DNA of 39,570 bases from Euryarchaeota archaeon RBG_13_57_23 (GCA_001800675.1 MGVW01000022.1:5130-44699); one strand, 5' to 3'. Shown: positions 16,930-26,186, numbered from the stretch's first letter. Notes: a model not told the origin generated them from the letters alone. A program made the numbers and translations.

Positions 16930-18234
16930 ATGAGAAGGTACAAGGACATCCCGCTTTGGAAGAACGTCTCGCCCAAGCAGTGGACCGACTGGAAGTGGCA
17001 GGTCAGGAACCGCATCATGGACGTCGACACCCTGGCTCAGGTCATCAATCTCACCGACGAGGAGGAGAAGGAGATCAGAGACTCGATGAAGTACCTGCGG
17101 ATGGCCATCACGCCCTACTACGCGACCTTGATGGATCCGGACGACCCGCACGACCCCGTCAGGAGGCAGGCCGTGCCAACATCGAACGAGGTCCAGATCA
17201 AGAAGTACGAGATGCTGGACTCCGTCGGTGAGACGGTGGACTCCCCTCACGAGGGGCTGACTCACAGGTACCCGGACCGCGTGCTCTTGCTTCTTACAGA
17301 CCAGTGCAGCATGTACTGTCGACACTGCTGCCGCAGAAGGATAGTCGGACAGACAGACCATCAGAGGTCTTGGGAAGAGATCAAGGAGGGGATCGACTAC
17401 ATCAGGGAGACTCCCGAGGTGAGGGATGTGCTCTTGTCCGGTGGAGACCCGCTCATGGTCTCGGACGAGTTCCTGGAGAAGGTCATCCGGGAAGTTAGGA
17501 AGATCAAGCACGTGCAGATTGTCAGGCTCGGCTCCAGGACTCCTGTCGTGCTTCCGTACAGGATCACGCCATCGCTCGTCAAGATGCTCAGGAAGTACCA
17601 TCCTGTCTGGCTCAACACTCATTTCAACCACCCGAAGGAGATCACGCCGGTATCGAAGCGTGCGGTCGAGACGCTCGTGGACGCGGGCATACCAGTAGGT
17701 AATCAGACCGTCCTGCTCAAGGGTGTCAACGATTGCGTGACCATAATGAAGAAGCTCTGCCAGGACCTGACGTCGATCAGGTGCAGACCCTACTACATCT
17801 ATCAGTGCGACATCGCAAGAGGGCTTGAGCATTTCAGGACCTCCACGGCCAAAGGGTTCGAGATAATCGAGTCGCTGAGAGGACACACTTCAGGGTTCGC
17901 AGTCCCTGAATTCATCATCGATGCGCCCACGGGCGGCGGGAAGATCCCGATCAGCCCCAACTATGTCATCTCGATGTCCGACAAGATGATAGTCCTGAGG
18001 AACTACGAGGGCGGCATATTCTCGTTCCCAGAACCCGAGGGCGACAGGACGAGCGTCTGCCCGCCGTCGTGCAAGATGTGCAAGCAGTATCCGGAGCTGG
18101 AGTCGAAAGAAGGCGTTGCGGGAGTGCTCGCGGGCAAGAAGATGTGCCTGATACCAGAGGGCTCCCTCAGAGAGGCGAGGCGGAAGGCATATCACAAAGA
18201 ATCGAAGCACTCAGGCAAGTGCCACGATTTCTAG
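16930..18234 (+). CDS. kamA: Lysine 2,3-aminomutase family radical SAM enzyme
   Basis: CSMYCRHCCRRR (CxxxCxxC), DVLLSGGDPLM, YQCDIARGLEHFRTS, RGHTSGFAVPEFIIDAPTGGGKIPISPNYV, C-terminal CPPSCKMC. Confidence 0.9.
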   Translation: MRRYKDIPLWKNVSPKQWTDWKWQVRNRIMDVDTLAQVINLTDEEEKEIRDSMKYLRMAITPYYATLMDPDDPHDPVRRQAVPTSNEVQIKKYEMLDSVGETVDSPHEGLTHRYPDRVLLLLTDQCSMYCRHCCRRRIVGQTDHQRSWEEIKEGIDYIRETPEVRDVLLSGGDPLMVSDEFLEKVIREVRKIKHVQIVRLGSRTPVVLPYRITPSLVKMLRKYHPVWLNTHFNHPKEITPVSKRAVETLVDAGIPVGNQTVLLKGVNDCVTIMKKLCQDLTSIRCRPYYIYQCDIARGLEHFRTSTAKGFEIIESLRGHTSGFAVPEFIIDAPTGGGKIPISPNYVISMSDKMIVLRNYEGGIFSFPEPEGDRTSVCPPSCKMCKQYPELESKEGVAGVLAGKKMCLIPEGSLREARRKAYHKESKHSGKCHDF

Positions 18235-18257
18235 TCCTCGCACCATCAAACCCATTC

Positions 18258-18932
18258 TCACTTCTTGTCCTCCAGGACCGCCCGCGTGATGACGTAGTTC
18301 CCGGAGTTCCTCTTCCAGTTCGAATGCGCTTCTAATATGCAGATCTCCTTCGAGAAGTTCGGGCCGTCGAGGACGAAGGTCTCGAGCTCCCCGCCTTCTC
18401 CGGTCACGCTTATCCTGTACTTCTCCCGGAGCTGTTCGAGTTCCTTGATCGAATGGACTGTGATGATCTTGCCCAGCCACCCTTCGTCGAACCCCTCGGC
18501 ATAGACTCCCGCTATCATGAATTTGAATCCAGCATGGACCATGTCCTCGAGCAGCATCAGCTGGTCTTTGCGCCACAGGGGGGCATACATCGGCTTGCCC
18601 AGCCTCTGCGCGATCTCGTTGAGTCGAGACCACTGGTAGTCGGAAGCGATCGCCCCGCAGACGAAGCCATCCGTGTCCTCGGAGCGCATCAGCTCTTCCA
18701 GGTCTTTGAGCTCCTCCTCCTTCAGGCCTGAACTCTCCCTTTGCTTGATGGGGATGCCCAGCGCCTCCGAGTGAAGCTTCGTCCAGCGGATGTTAGGATA
18801 GTGGAACATGTACGAATCGGAGGCCTTCGGAATGACCGTCAGCAAGCTCGCAACTTCCCATCCCTGCTGCTGTGTCAAGTACAACGCGTAAGTCGAATCC
18901 TTGCCCCCAGAGAATAGCGCAGAAACCCTCAT
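18258..18932 (-). CDS. dph6: Diphthine-ammonia ligase-like PP-loop ATPase
   Basis: MRVSALFSGGKDSTYALYLTQQQGWEVASLLTVIP...GAIASDYQWSRLNEIAQRLGKPMYAPLW...GEGGELETFVLDGP. Confidence 0.85.
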   Translation of the reverse strand: MRVSALFSGGKDSTYALYLTQQQGWEVASLLTVIPKASDSYMFHYPNIRWTKLHSEALGIPIKQRESSGLKEEELKDLEELMRSEDTDGFVCGAIASDYQWSRLNEIAQRLGKPMYAPLWRKDQLMLLEDMVHAGFKFMIAGVYAEGFDEGWLGKIITVHSIKELEQLREKYRISVTGEGGELETFVLDGPNFSKEICILEAHSNWKRNSGNYVITRAVLEDKK

Positions 18933-19015
18933 CTCTGCTCCAGCGTTCATGTATCGGAGGGTCGCTATTTGGATGTTCTGCCCTTGCTTGATTGCGTTTA
19001 TATCTGGGCATAGCC

Positions 19016-19234
19016 ATGTGCGTGGACGTGTTCTACTGTCCAAGGTGCGACCGCACGATACCGAAGGAGCGTATCGAGAAGGCAGACAGGGAGCTCAAGC
19101 GGACATACGGAATCAGCAATCTGTCCGACCTGAGGTGCCCGGTGTGCGATTGCGAGTACATAGATTTGGACAAGGTTAGGAAAGGCGGGGAGGAGCATGT
19201 CGGCGAAACGAAGAGAAGGACCGCTGTTCCTTGA
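19016..19234 (+). CDS. Small zinc-ribbon protein
   Basis: MCVDVFYCPRCDRTIP...LRCPVCDCEYIDLDKV; two CxxC knuckles. Confidence 0.6.
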   Translation: MCVDVFYCPRCDRTIPKERIEKADRELKRTYGISNLSDLRCPVCDCEYIDLDKVRKGGEEHVGETKRRTAVP

Positions 19235-19943
19235 GGAGCTGACGAGCACTGAGTTCGCGAAGCTCGTCAAGAAGAAACCGCTCGTGATCATCCCGTTCGG
19301 ATCGATGGAAGAGCACGGCTCGCACCTTCCACTCGGGACGGACGCATTCCAGGCGGAGGAGATCGCTCGAAGGGTGGGGGCTGAGTTCGACGCGATATTG
19401 TGTCCGCCGATAAGGTACGGGGAGTGCAGGTCGACTCGCAACTACCCAGGCACATTGACTCTCACTTTCGAGACCGTCCAGGCGATGGCGTTCGAGTTGG
19501 TCTCAGAGCTCGCCCGGAACGGCATCAGACGGATCATGATACTAACCGGCCACGCGGGCTCGGGACATATGGCAGCTCTGAGGCTGGGCGCACTGAGGGC
19601 TGTCGAGAAGAATCGTGAGGTCAAAGTCATGGTCTTGTCGGACTACGACATCGCCTATGATCTCAGGGGTAAGGAATTCCCGGTCGAGGACGGGCACGGA
19701 GGCGAGATCGAGACGTCAAGGATTCTGAACATCCGGCCATCTCTGGTGCGCAAGACCAGACCGAAGGGAACCACGAGGCCTCCAGAGTACATGGTCCTGC
19801 CAGATCCCGAACGCCACATGCCGACGGGAATCTACGGGGATGCCGCCTACGGCTCTGCCAGAAAAGGCAGGACTATCGACGACTACGTCGTCAAGAAGTT
19901 GTGTGAGCTTGTCGAACGGAACTTCGGGATAAGGAGAGCGTGA
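19197..19943 (+). CDS. Creatininase-family amidohydrolase
   Basis: PLVIIPFGSMEEHGSHLPLGTDAFQAEEIARRV...ILTGHAGSGHMAALR...EDGHGGEIETSRIL. Confidence 0.85.
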   Translation: MSAKRREGPLFLEELTSTEFAKLVKKKPLVIIPFGSMEEHGSHLPLGTDAFQAEEIARRVGAEFDAILCPPIRYGECRSTRNYPGTLTLTFETVQAMAFELVSELARNGIRRIMILTGHAGSGHMAALRLGALRAVEKNREVKVMVLSDYDIAYDLRGKEFPVEDGHGGEIETSRILNIRPSLVRKTRPKGTTRPPEYMVLPDPERHMPTGIYGDAAYGSARKGRTIDDYVVKKLCELVERNFGIRRA

Positions 19944-19947
19944 TAGG

Positions 19948-20619
19948 TTGAATCTCAAGGAGAAGGCCGCTGAGGCCGCTGTCAAGCACGTCAAGGAGGG
20001 GATGGTCGTCGGACTCGGGAGCGGCTCCACTGCGAGCATCGCCATCAAGATGATCGGGGAGAAGGTACGAGGCGGTATGTACATCATCGGCATCCCGACA
20101 TCTCGAGATTCCGAGATACTCGCCAAATCGGTGGGGATCCGGATAGGAGAACTGAAGGACCATCCGCAGGTGGACATCACGATAGACGGTGCGGACGAGG
20201 TGGACCCGAAGCTGAACCTGATCAAGGGTCTTGGGGGAGCTTTGGTCAGGGAAAAGATCGTGGCCGTCTCGACCTCGATGGAGATAATCGTCGTCGACAA
20301 CTCGAAACTTGTCGATCACCTGTGCCAGAAGGCGCCACTCCCGGTCGAGATCGTGAGGTTCGCCCATGATGCCACCGTGCGGAGGTTGGAGCAGTTCGGA
20401 TGCATGCCGAAGCTAAGGGTGAGGGTCGGAGAGCTCTACGTGACTGACAACGGGAACTACATCGCGGACTGCAAATTCGATCGGATAGACAACCCGGCGA
20501 AGATGGAGTCTGAGCTGAACCTCGTGCCCGGAGTGGTGGACAACGGATTGTTCGTGGGGCTGGCCCACAAGGTCATAGTCGCATCCGAAAAAGGCATCAG
20601 AACTCTTGAGAAGAAATAG
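19948..20619 (+). CDS. rpiA: Ribose-5-phosphate isomerase A
   Basis: GMVVGLGSGSTASIAIKMIGEK...DITIDGADEVDPKLNLIKGLGGALVREKIVA. Confidence 0.93.
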   Translation: MNLKEKAAEAAVKHVKEGMVVGLGSGSTASIAIKMIGEKVRGGMYIIGIPTSRDSEILAKSVGIRIGELKDHPQVDITIDGADEVDPKLNLIKGLGGALVREKIVAVSTSMEIIVVDNSKLVDHLCQKAPLPVEIVRFAHDATVRRLEQFGCMPKLRVRVGELYVTDNGNYIADCKFDRIDNPAKMESELNLVPGVVDNGLFVGLAHKVIVASEKGIRTLEKK

Positions 20620-20621
20620 AT

Positions 20622-20987
20622 CTACTTCGCGAGCTCCTTGAGCTGCTTGATGTTGTTCTCGATGCCCTCGATCTTCTTCCTCTCTTCGCTCTCGATGATC
20701 TCTATGATCTTCTCGAAGGGGATCGCGAGCTTGTTGGAGTGCACGGGTCTTCCCTTGCCCTCCTTCTTGATGTCCCGCTTGCTGACGTACTTGCGTCTCC
20801 GGAGCTCCTGCATCGCAATGGACACCTCTGGCTGCCGGAGGCTGGTGGCACTCTCGATCTCAACGGATGTGGTCTCTTCCTTCTTGCGGAGGAACACGAG
20901 CGTCTTTGCGATGTTCTTAGACAGGCCTGTGCGCATAAGAAGTTCGACGAGCATCTCGTCTTTCTTTGTTAGGCCTTTGTCCGTCAT
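20622..20987 (-). CDS. HTH transcriptional regulator
   Basis: GLSKNIAKTLVFLRKKEETTSVEIESATSLRQPEVSIAMQELRRRKYVSKRDI wHTH followed by coiled-coil. Confidence 0.75.
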   Translation of the reverse strand: MTDKGLTKKDEMLVELLMRTGLSKNIAKTLVFLRKKEETTSVEIESATSLRQPEVSIAMQELRRRKYVSKRDIKKEGKGRPVHSNKLAIPFEKIIEIIESEERKKIEGIENNIKQLKELAK

Positions 20988-21198
20988 ATTATGTGCCTAG
21001 CCATTTATTAATTGCCAAATATTTATCCCTTTCTATGCTATTGGGCTGCTATTGAAGCGACAGCAGTCAGAAGCTTGATTACTGACGAACTCCAGCTGGA
21101 CAGATTCACTGGTGGTGGGTCAGTCTCATGTGTCGCGGAGAATGCTTTAATACAAGTTCTCGCTTACTCTTCGCCTGCGCTGAGGAACGCTGATTTCA

Positions 21199-21480
21199 AT
21201 GAAGATGCCCAGAGTCACCAAGGAGTACTGTCCTAAGTGCAAGAAGCACACGTCTCACGAGGTCGAGAGGGTCAAATCCCGACCGAGATCTGAGCTCAAG
21301 TGGGGGCAGAGGCGTTACAGGAGAGCGACCGCAGGATACGGAGGTTTCCCGAGGCCGAAGTACGAGGGCCGGCAGAAACCGACCGTCAAGGTTGCGCTCA
21401 GATACAGATGCAAGGTCTGCAAGAAGGCTCATCAAAGGACCTGTTTCAGGGCGAAGACCTTCGAGCTGAAGGAGGCCTGA
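21199..21480 (+). CDS. rpl44e: Ribosomal protein eL42 (L44e)
   Basis: [28 protein letters not shown]...[35 protein letters not shown]. Confidence 0.95.
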   Translation: MKMPRVTKEYCPKCKKHTSHEVERVKSRPRSELKWGQRRYRRATAGYGGFPRPKYEGRQKPTVKVALRYRCKVCKKAHQRTCFRAKTFELKEA

Positions 21481-21483
21481 GCG

Positions 21484-21672
21484 ATGAAAGGTAAGGTCCC
21501 TGCTCCGAAGAGCAAGTTCGTCACGGTCAAGTGCCAGGATTGCGGGAACGAGCAGATCGCGTTCGACAAGCCTGCGACGCAGGTGAAGTGCAACGTGTGC
21601 GGTGCCACTCTGATCAAGCCGACGGGAGGCAAGGGCGTGATCAGGGGGCAGCTGCTCGGAGAGGTCCAGTAA
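21484..21672 (+). CDS. rps27e: Ribosomal protein eS27
   Basis: [44 protein letters not shown]. Confidence 0.94.
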   Translation: MKGKVPAPKSKFVTVKCQDCGNEQIAFDKPATQVKCNVCGATLIKPTGGKGVIRGQLLGEVQ

Positions 21673-22457
21673 TGGTGCACAAGGCTGAGTTCCCTGAAGT
21701 CGGAGATCTTGTAGTATGCACCGTCTCAAACGTCAAGAACTTCGGCGCTTTCTGCAACCTGGACGAGTACGAAGCTAAGGAAGGTTTCATCCACGTTCGC
21801 GATGTCGCCACCGGCTGGGTCAAGTACATAAGAGACCACGTCCGGGAAGGACAGAAGATCGTGTGCAAGGTGCTCGCCGTCGATTTGGACAGGGGGCACA
21901 TCGACCTCTCCCTCAAGCAGGTGAACGAGCACCAGAAGAGGGAGAAGGTCCAGGAGTGGAAGAACGAGAAGAAGGCTGACAAACTCCTCGAGATAGTCTC
22001 TGACAAGGTCGGCAAGAGCATGGAAGAGGCATGGGCCGAAGCTGGAGAGAAGCTGATCGAGGAGTACGGCACTCTGTACAACGCCTTCGAACAGGTCACA
22101 ATAGCTCCAGAATCACTCAAGGAAACGGGGCTGGACAAGAAGTGGGCAGCCGCTGTTATCGAGGTGGCGAAGGAGAACATCCAGGCTCCGATAGTCACGA
22201 TCGACGGTCTGCTCGAGGTAACGAATCCGAAGGGGGACGGCGTAGACCATGTCAAGAAAGCCCTGGCCGCGGGCAAGGACGTGGATGACTCTGCGATTGA
22301 CATTCACTACATCGGAGCTCCAAGGTACAGAATCACCGTGTCCGCAACAGACTACAAAGAAGCCGAGCAGGAGATGAAGGCGGCAGTCCAAAAGATAGCC
22401 GTGGCCGTCGAGAAGACAGGCGGGTCGTTGAGCTTCAAGAGGAAGGAGGAGAAGTGA
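21672..22457 (+). CDS. eif2a: Translation initiation factor aIF2 alpha subunit
   Basis: [68 protein letters not shown] (S1 domain) plus alpha C-domain. Track start at 21531 is too early. Confidence 0.93.
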   Translation: MVHKAEFPEVGDLVVCTVSNVKNFGAFCNLDEYEAKEGFIHVRDVATGWVKYIRDHVREGQKIVCKVLAVDLDRGHIDLSLKQVNEHQKREKVQEWKNEKKADKLLEIVSDKVGKSMEEAWAEAGEKLIEEYGTLYNAFEQVTIAPESLKETGLDKKWAAAVIEVAKENIQAPIVTIDGLLEVTNPKGDGVDHVKKALAAGKDVDDSAIDIHYIGAPRYRITVSATDYKEAEQEMKAAVQKIAVAVEKTGGSLSFKRKEEK

Positions 22458-22624
22458 AGACCCTTCTGAGGAAGTGCCCCGCATGCGTGGAGTACACACT
22501 TAAGGACACCTGCCCTAAGTGCGGCGGCACAACCTTCATGCCGATGCCCGCGAAGTACTCTCCAGAGGACAGGTACGGAGAGTACAGGCGCCGCCTGAAG
22601 AAGGAGATGACGGGAGAGGCCTAG
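22454..22624 (+). CDS. nop10: Nop10-like H/ACA RNP protein
   Basis: GTG start; VKTLLRKCPACVEYTLKDTCPKCGGTTFMPMPAKYSPEDRYGEYRRRLKKEMTGEA, about 56 aa. Below the track length cutoff; overlaps aIF2a stop and abuts the PAC2 gene. Confidence 0.92.
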   Translation: MKTLLRKCPACVEYTLKDTCPKCGGTTFMPMPAKYSPEDRYGEYRRRLKKEMTGEA

Positions 22625-23383
22625 ATGGAAGACATCGTTGTCGTTTTCAAGGAGAAGCCGAATCTCAAAGATCCAGTGTTCGTCGAGGGGCTACCTGGCG
22701 TGGGCAACGTGGGCAAGCTCGCGGCAGAGCACCTAGTGGATCAGTTGAAGGCAGTCAAGTTCGCGGAACTGTTCTCGAAGTTCTTCCCGCCCCAAGTACT
22801 TGTTAACGATTCAGGGATAATCAGGCTTGTCAGCAATGACCTGTACTATGTGAAGCGACCTGACGCCAGTCATGACATAGTGATCATGACCGGGGACTAC
22901 CAGGGACTCACCCCAGACGGGCAGTATGAGCTCTCGGACAAGACGCTGAAGATCATAAAGGAACTCGGCGTGAAGCGGGTCTACACGTTGGGCGGGTATG
23001 GTCTCGGCAAACTGATCGAGAAACCCCGAGTGCTCGGGGCGGCAACGGACCCAGAGCTCGTCGAGGAGATGAAGAAGCACGGCGTGGTATTCTCGAAGGG
23101 AGAGCCAGGCAGCGGCATCGTCGGCGCGAGCGGACTCCTGCTCGGTCTGGGTGGCCTGTACGACATGAGGAGCGTCTGCTTGATGGGAGAGACCTCGGGA
23201 TACTTCGTGGACCCGAAGGGCGCCCAGGCGGTGCTCGAGGTCCTTTCCAAGATACTAGATGTCAAGATCAACTTCGCCGAGCTCGAGGCCAAGGCGGAGC
23301 AGATCGATATGATAACGTCCAAGCTCAGGGAGTCGGAGCCCGCTCCTGAGCCGAAGCGCGAAGACCTGGGCTACATCGGTTGA
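22625..23383 (+). CDS. Proteasome assembly chaperone (PAC2) family protein
   Basis: PVFVEGLPGVGNVGKLAAEHLVDQL...TGDYQGLTPDGQYEL...GLLLGLGGLYDMRSVCLMGETSGYFVDPKGAQ. Confidence 0.85.
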   Translation: MEDIVVVFKEKPNLKDPVFVEGLPGVGNVGKLAAEHLVDQLKAVKFAELFSKFFPPQVLVNDSGIIRLVSNDLYYVKRPDASHDIVIMTGDYQGLTPDGQYELSDKTLKIIKELGVKRVYTLGGYGLGKLIEKPRVLGAATDPELVEEMKKHGVVFSKGEPGSGIVGASGLLLGLGGLYDMRSVCLMGETSGYFVDPKGAQAVLEVLSKILDVKINFAELEAKAEQIDMITSKLRESEPAPEPKREDLGYIG

Positions 23384-23414
23384 GCCAGTATCGCGAGAAC
23401 CCTCAGTGACTCAT

Positions 23415-23430
23415 TTGAAAAAATAAAAAA
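23415..23430 (-). terminator. T-rich terminator-like tract (minus strand)
   Basis: Plus strand aaaaaataaaaaaata reads as T-rich on the minus strand, downstream of the RHH gene. Confidence 0.4.
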
Positions 23431-23502
23431 ATAGGGGGGAGGTAATCCTGATTGATCAGTCGCTGAATAGCGTAGTTAGAGTGCATCCCATCCCGTTTCT
23501 GA

Positions 23503-23766
23503 CTACTTCTTCAGGTACTTCTCTTCGTATTGTTTGATTGACGCCAAACTCTGTTCGGCGTGTTCGAACTTCCTCATTCTGTCGACGACGAGCTCGAGTC
23601 GGGCATAGATGAGGTCCCTGATCGAAGCGCGGATCGCCTCGGATCGGGAGGGGAAGTCGTCGATCTCCACGAGGAAGTCAAGTGCCCGCAGGTGCCTCTG
23701 CGGTATGCGGATGGTGATTTTCTCAGTATCTGGCTCCATTCGAAATCGCCCCGCTTGCTGGTCCAT
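23503..23766 (-). CDS. Ribbon-helix-helix (CopG-like) DNA-binding protein
   Basis: EKITIRIPQRHLRALDFLVEIDDFPSRSEAIRASIRDLIYAR. Internal ATG at 23739 is an alternative start. Confidence 0.8.
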   Translation of the reverse strand: MDQQAGRFRMEPDTEKITIRIPQRHLRALDFLVEIDDFPSRSEAIRASIRDLIYARLELVVDRMRKFEHAEQSLASIKQYEEKYLKK

Positions 23767-23977
23767 TCCCCGCGGCGACCACGGCTGCCGTTTGTACCTC
23801 TTTTGCCTTACGGTCGTCCGACAGCCCCTTATATTGATGCTAAATATATAAAACTTAGGTTTTCTTTAGCGGCCCCCTTCGAAAAGCTTCCAGTTTGTCG
23901 TTCCGTGCTATCGAAAAACGCTTTATATGATACTCTTAATAAGGAGCGCGCAACTGTCATTCTTGCAACCAGCGAAT

Positions 23978-24088
23978 CCCGACTTAGCTCAGACTGGTTG
24001 AGAGCGGCTGACTGTAGTGTGGTAATCGGCACGACCGATCACGGTCGCTGAAATCAGCAGGCCCCCGGTTCAAATCCGGGAGTCGGGA
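23978..24088 (+). tRNA. tRNA-Tyr(GUA) with intron of about 35 nt
   Basis: Acceptor cccgact/agtcggg with C1-G72 and A73; D-arm gctc/gagc; anticodon stem gctga/tcagc; GTA anticodon; extra sequence about 24018-24052 after position 37; T-arm cccgg-ttcaaat-ccggg. Confidence 0.88.
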
Positions 24089-24099
24089 CCATTCTTTTC

Positions 24100-25434
24100 T
24101 CAAATGGGTTCTGGGATGATCATCCACTTCTCGGGCGCGTCGGGCCTCACGACCTCCTTGTTGCGCTCAAGAAGCGCCAGCTCCTTCTGATCGAACGACT
24201 TGGGGTCGATCGCAATGATCAGTCTGGAGTTGCTCGTCATGGCGCTTTCGGTCCATCTGTCCACCGCCCTGATCACGCGCTGGAAGTCGTTCGTCGTGAC
24301 CAAATACTCCAGGCCGTCGATTAGGACGACCCCATTGTATGATTTCTCCATGAAGTTGGTTAAGAAATCGGTCAGCAGGTTCAGTTTCGCGGGATCCATG
24401 TTGTCCTTTCCCGCCACCGTCGAGAGCCATACGATCGGAGTCGTCTGCAGGTAGTTCTTCGCTCTGACCTCGTTCGGGAACTGTCTAGTCACCACCAATC
24501 CTTGCGGCCTGCTCTTGTACTTCTTGCATTCTCTGCACGGGCAAGGCAGCTTACACTGGGTGCAATCGAGGCTCTCGCACGGGAAGCTGTCATCGTTCTG
24601 GCAGTCCCAGCACCTTCCCTTCAGGATGTCCGCGAACAGCTTGAAGGAGAATTCCGGTTTCTGCTCCTCGACAAGGTAGACATACCTGAGGAACAGCCGG
24701 TAGTTGGATTTCGTGCTCGACACTAACCTCTCGGTAGTCGGGGTGCTCATGGCTATCTGTCCGATGGCGATCGAGTACGCGAACGTGATGCCTGCAAGTC
24801 CGTAGCATGCCGCCACCAAGACATACATTATGTCCTCTGCGAATGCGAGCGCCTCGGTGATGTACAGCACCCAGATGACTCCTCCAGCTGCGATGGTCCA
24901 GATGCCGATCAGGAATATCGTGCCCGAACGTTTGCCCTTCTCATCCACTCTGTGTCTGGAGAGCATTATGAACGCGGTCGTTAGGCACATCATCAGAGCG
25001 GCGACCGATATCACGGAGAGCATGCTCGAGTCGGTCAGCTCTGGTATCGGGCGGTTCACATAATCGATACTCGCGGTGATTCCTAAACCCACTGATGCGA
25101 TGATCGTCACGACCATGGCAAGACCTAGGCCGTTCAGAGGTTTGAACGAGACCCTCCTCTTGTATGGAAACACGATCGAAAGCTGCCAGATGAAGGTGTA
25201 CCCGAGCAGAGTCGATGTGACGAACCCCTTCGCGATGGCATTGCCCAAGTCGGCCTCGTTCCTATCAGTGGATGGATAGAGGGCGCCTGACAGTATCGAG
25301 ACAGTCAGAGAAGCCATCGCAAGGAAGAAGAGCCACGAGGCAATCGAATTCGGAGCTTTGCTCCTGGCGATGACTCCGGCGCCCAGACAGATGGCACCAG
25401 CCGCTACCGAAGCCGCAATAGCTAGGTCCGCCAC
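24100..25434 (-). CDS. 7TM membrane protein with Cys-rich cluster and C-terminal DUF835-like domain
   Basis: Seven hydrophobic segments; GRCWDCQNDDSFPCESLDCTQCKLPCPCRECKKY; C-terminal NGVVLIDGLEYLVTTNDFQRVIRAVDRW...LIIAIDPKSFDQKELALLER. Confidence 0.75.
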   Translation of the reverse strand: MADLAIAASVAAGAICLGAGVIARSKAPNSIASWLFFLAMASLTVSILSGALYPSTDRNEADLGNAIAKGFVTSTLLGYTFIWQLSIVFPYKRRVSFKPLNGLGLAMVVTIIASVGLGITASIDYVNRPIPELTDSSMLSVISVAALMMCLTTAFIMLSRHRVDEKGKRSGTIFLIGIWTIAAGGVIWVLYITEALAFAEDIMYVLVAACYGLAGITFAYSIAIGQIAMSTPTTERLVSSTKSNYRLFLRYVYLVEEQKPEFSFKLFADILKGRCWDCQNDDSFPCESLDCTQCKLPCPCRECKKYKSRPQGLVVTRQFPNEVRAKNYLQTTPIVWLSTVAGKDNMDPAKLNLLTDFLTNFMEKSYNGVVLIDGLEYLVTTNDFQRVIRAVDRWTESAMTSNSRLIIAIDPKSFDQKELALLERNKEVVRPDAPEKWMIIPEPI

Positions 25435-25507
25435 TTGGTCATCTCCGGTTCATGCGCACGCTGGTTGCAATGTGGATGAAATCAAGCTAGGATAAGTCCG
25501 ACCGAGA

Positions 25508-25882
25508 TCACGAGGCAGTCGTCGCAGCCCTGACGGCCTCGAGAAGCCTCTCCACCTGGAACGGCTTTGCGACGAAATCCACCGCCCCGGCCCTCATCGC
25601 TTCCTTTCTGAGCGCCTCTTTGACCAGGGCGCTGACCACTATGATCTTCGCCCTCGGGTCGATCTCGATGATTTTCATGATGGCAGAAAGGCCGTCCATC
25701 CCTGGCATCAGGATGTCCATGAGGACAACGTCCGGCTTGAGCGCCTTGAATTTCTCAATGGCCTCGAGACCATTCGCAGCCTCACCGGCTATCTCGTGGT
25801 CGTGGGATTCGAGTATGTCTCTGATCATCTCCCTTATAAAGGGCGCATCTTCGACTATGAGGACTTTTGACATCGATTCCAA
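25508..25882 (-). CDS. Stand-alone CheY-like response regulator receiver
   Basis: KVLIVEDAPFIREMIRDIL...DVVLMDILMPGMDGL...IIVVSA...GAVDFVAKPF; acidic pocket, phospho-acceptor Asp and conserved Lys present. Confidence 0.92.
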   Translation of the reverse strand: MESMSKVLIVEDAPFIREMIRDILESHDHEIAGEAANGLEAIEKFKALKPDVVLMDILMPGMDGLSAIMKIIEIDPRAKIIVVSALVKEALRKEAMRAGAVDFVAKPFQVERLLEAVRAATTAS

Positions 25883-26186
25883 CCCGATTTTTCACTGCTG
25901 TTGGTAAAGACGAACTCAATCATATATAAGTTGGCTAGCGTGATTATCGAATGCGATAACGTGAGCGAAATCGCTCATGAACTCACGCAAATCCTGCCTT
26001 CTCATCGGTACAGCCGACTTCGTTGCCGATGCGTGCAGCCAATGTAGATGATTGCTCGTACTGAATGCCGTAGGCATTCTCGTCTGACGATTTCAGATGC
26101 AAGAATCTGCCATACCAGCAACTCACAAGAAATAAATAGCACCAAGTGCATATGTGCTTCCGTCCGACACTCGTCGGACCGAAGGG

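Noticed and set aside
26050-26100. Possible C/D box sRNA (atgatt...ctga...ctga)
   Set aside because: No proper C box RUGAUGA and box spacing too short; only hairpins can be supported.
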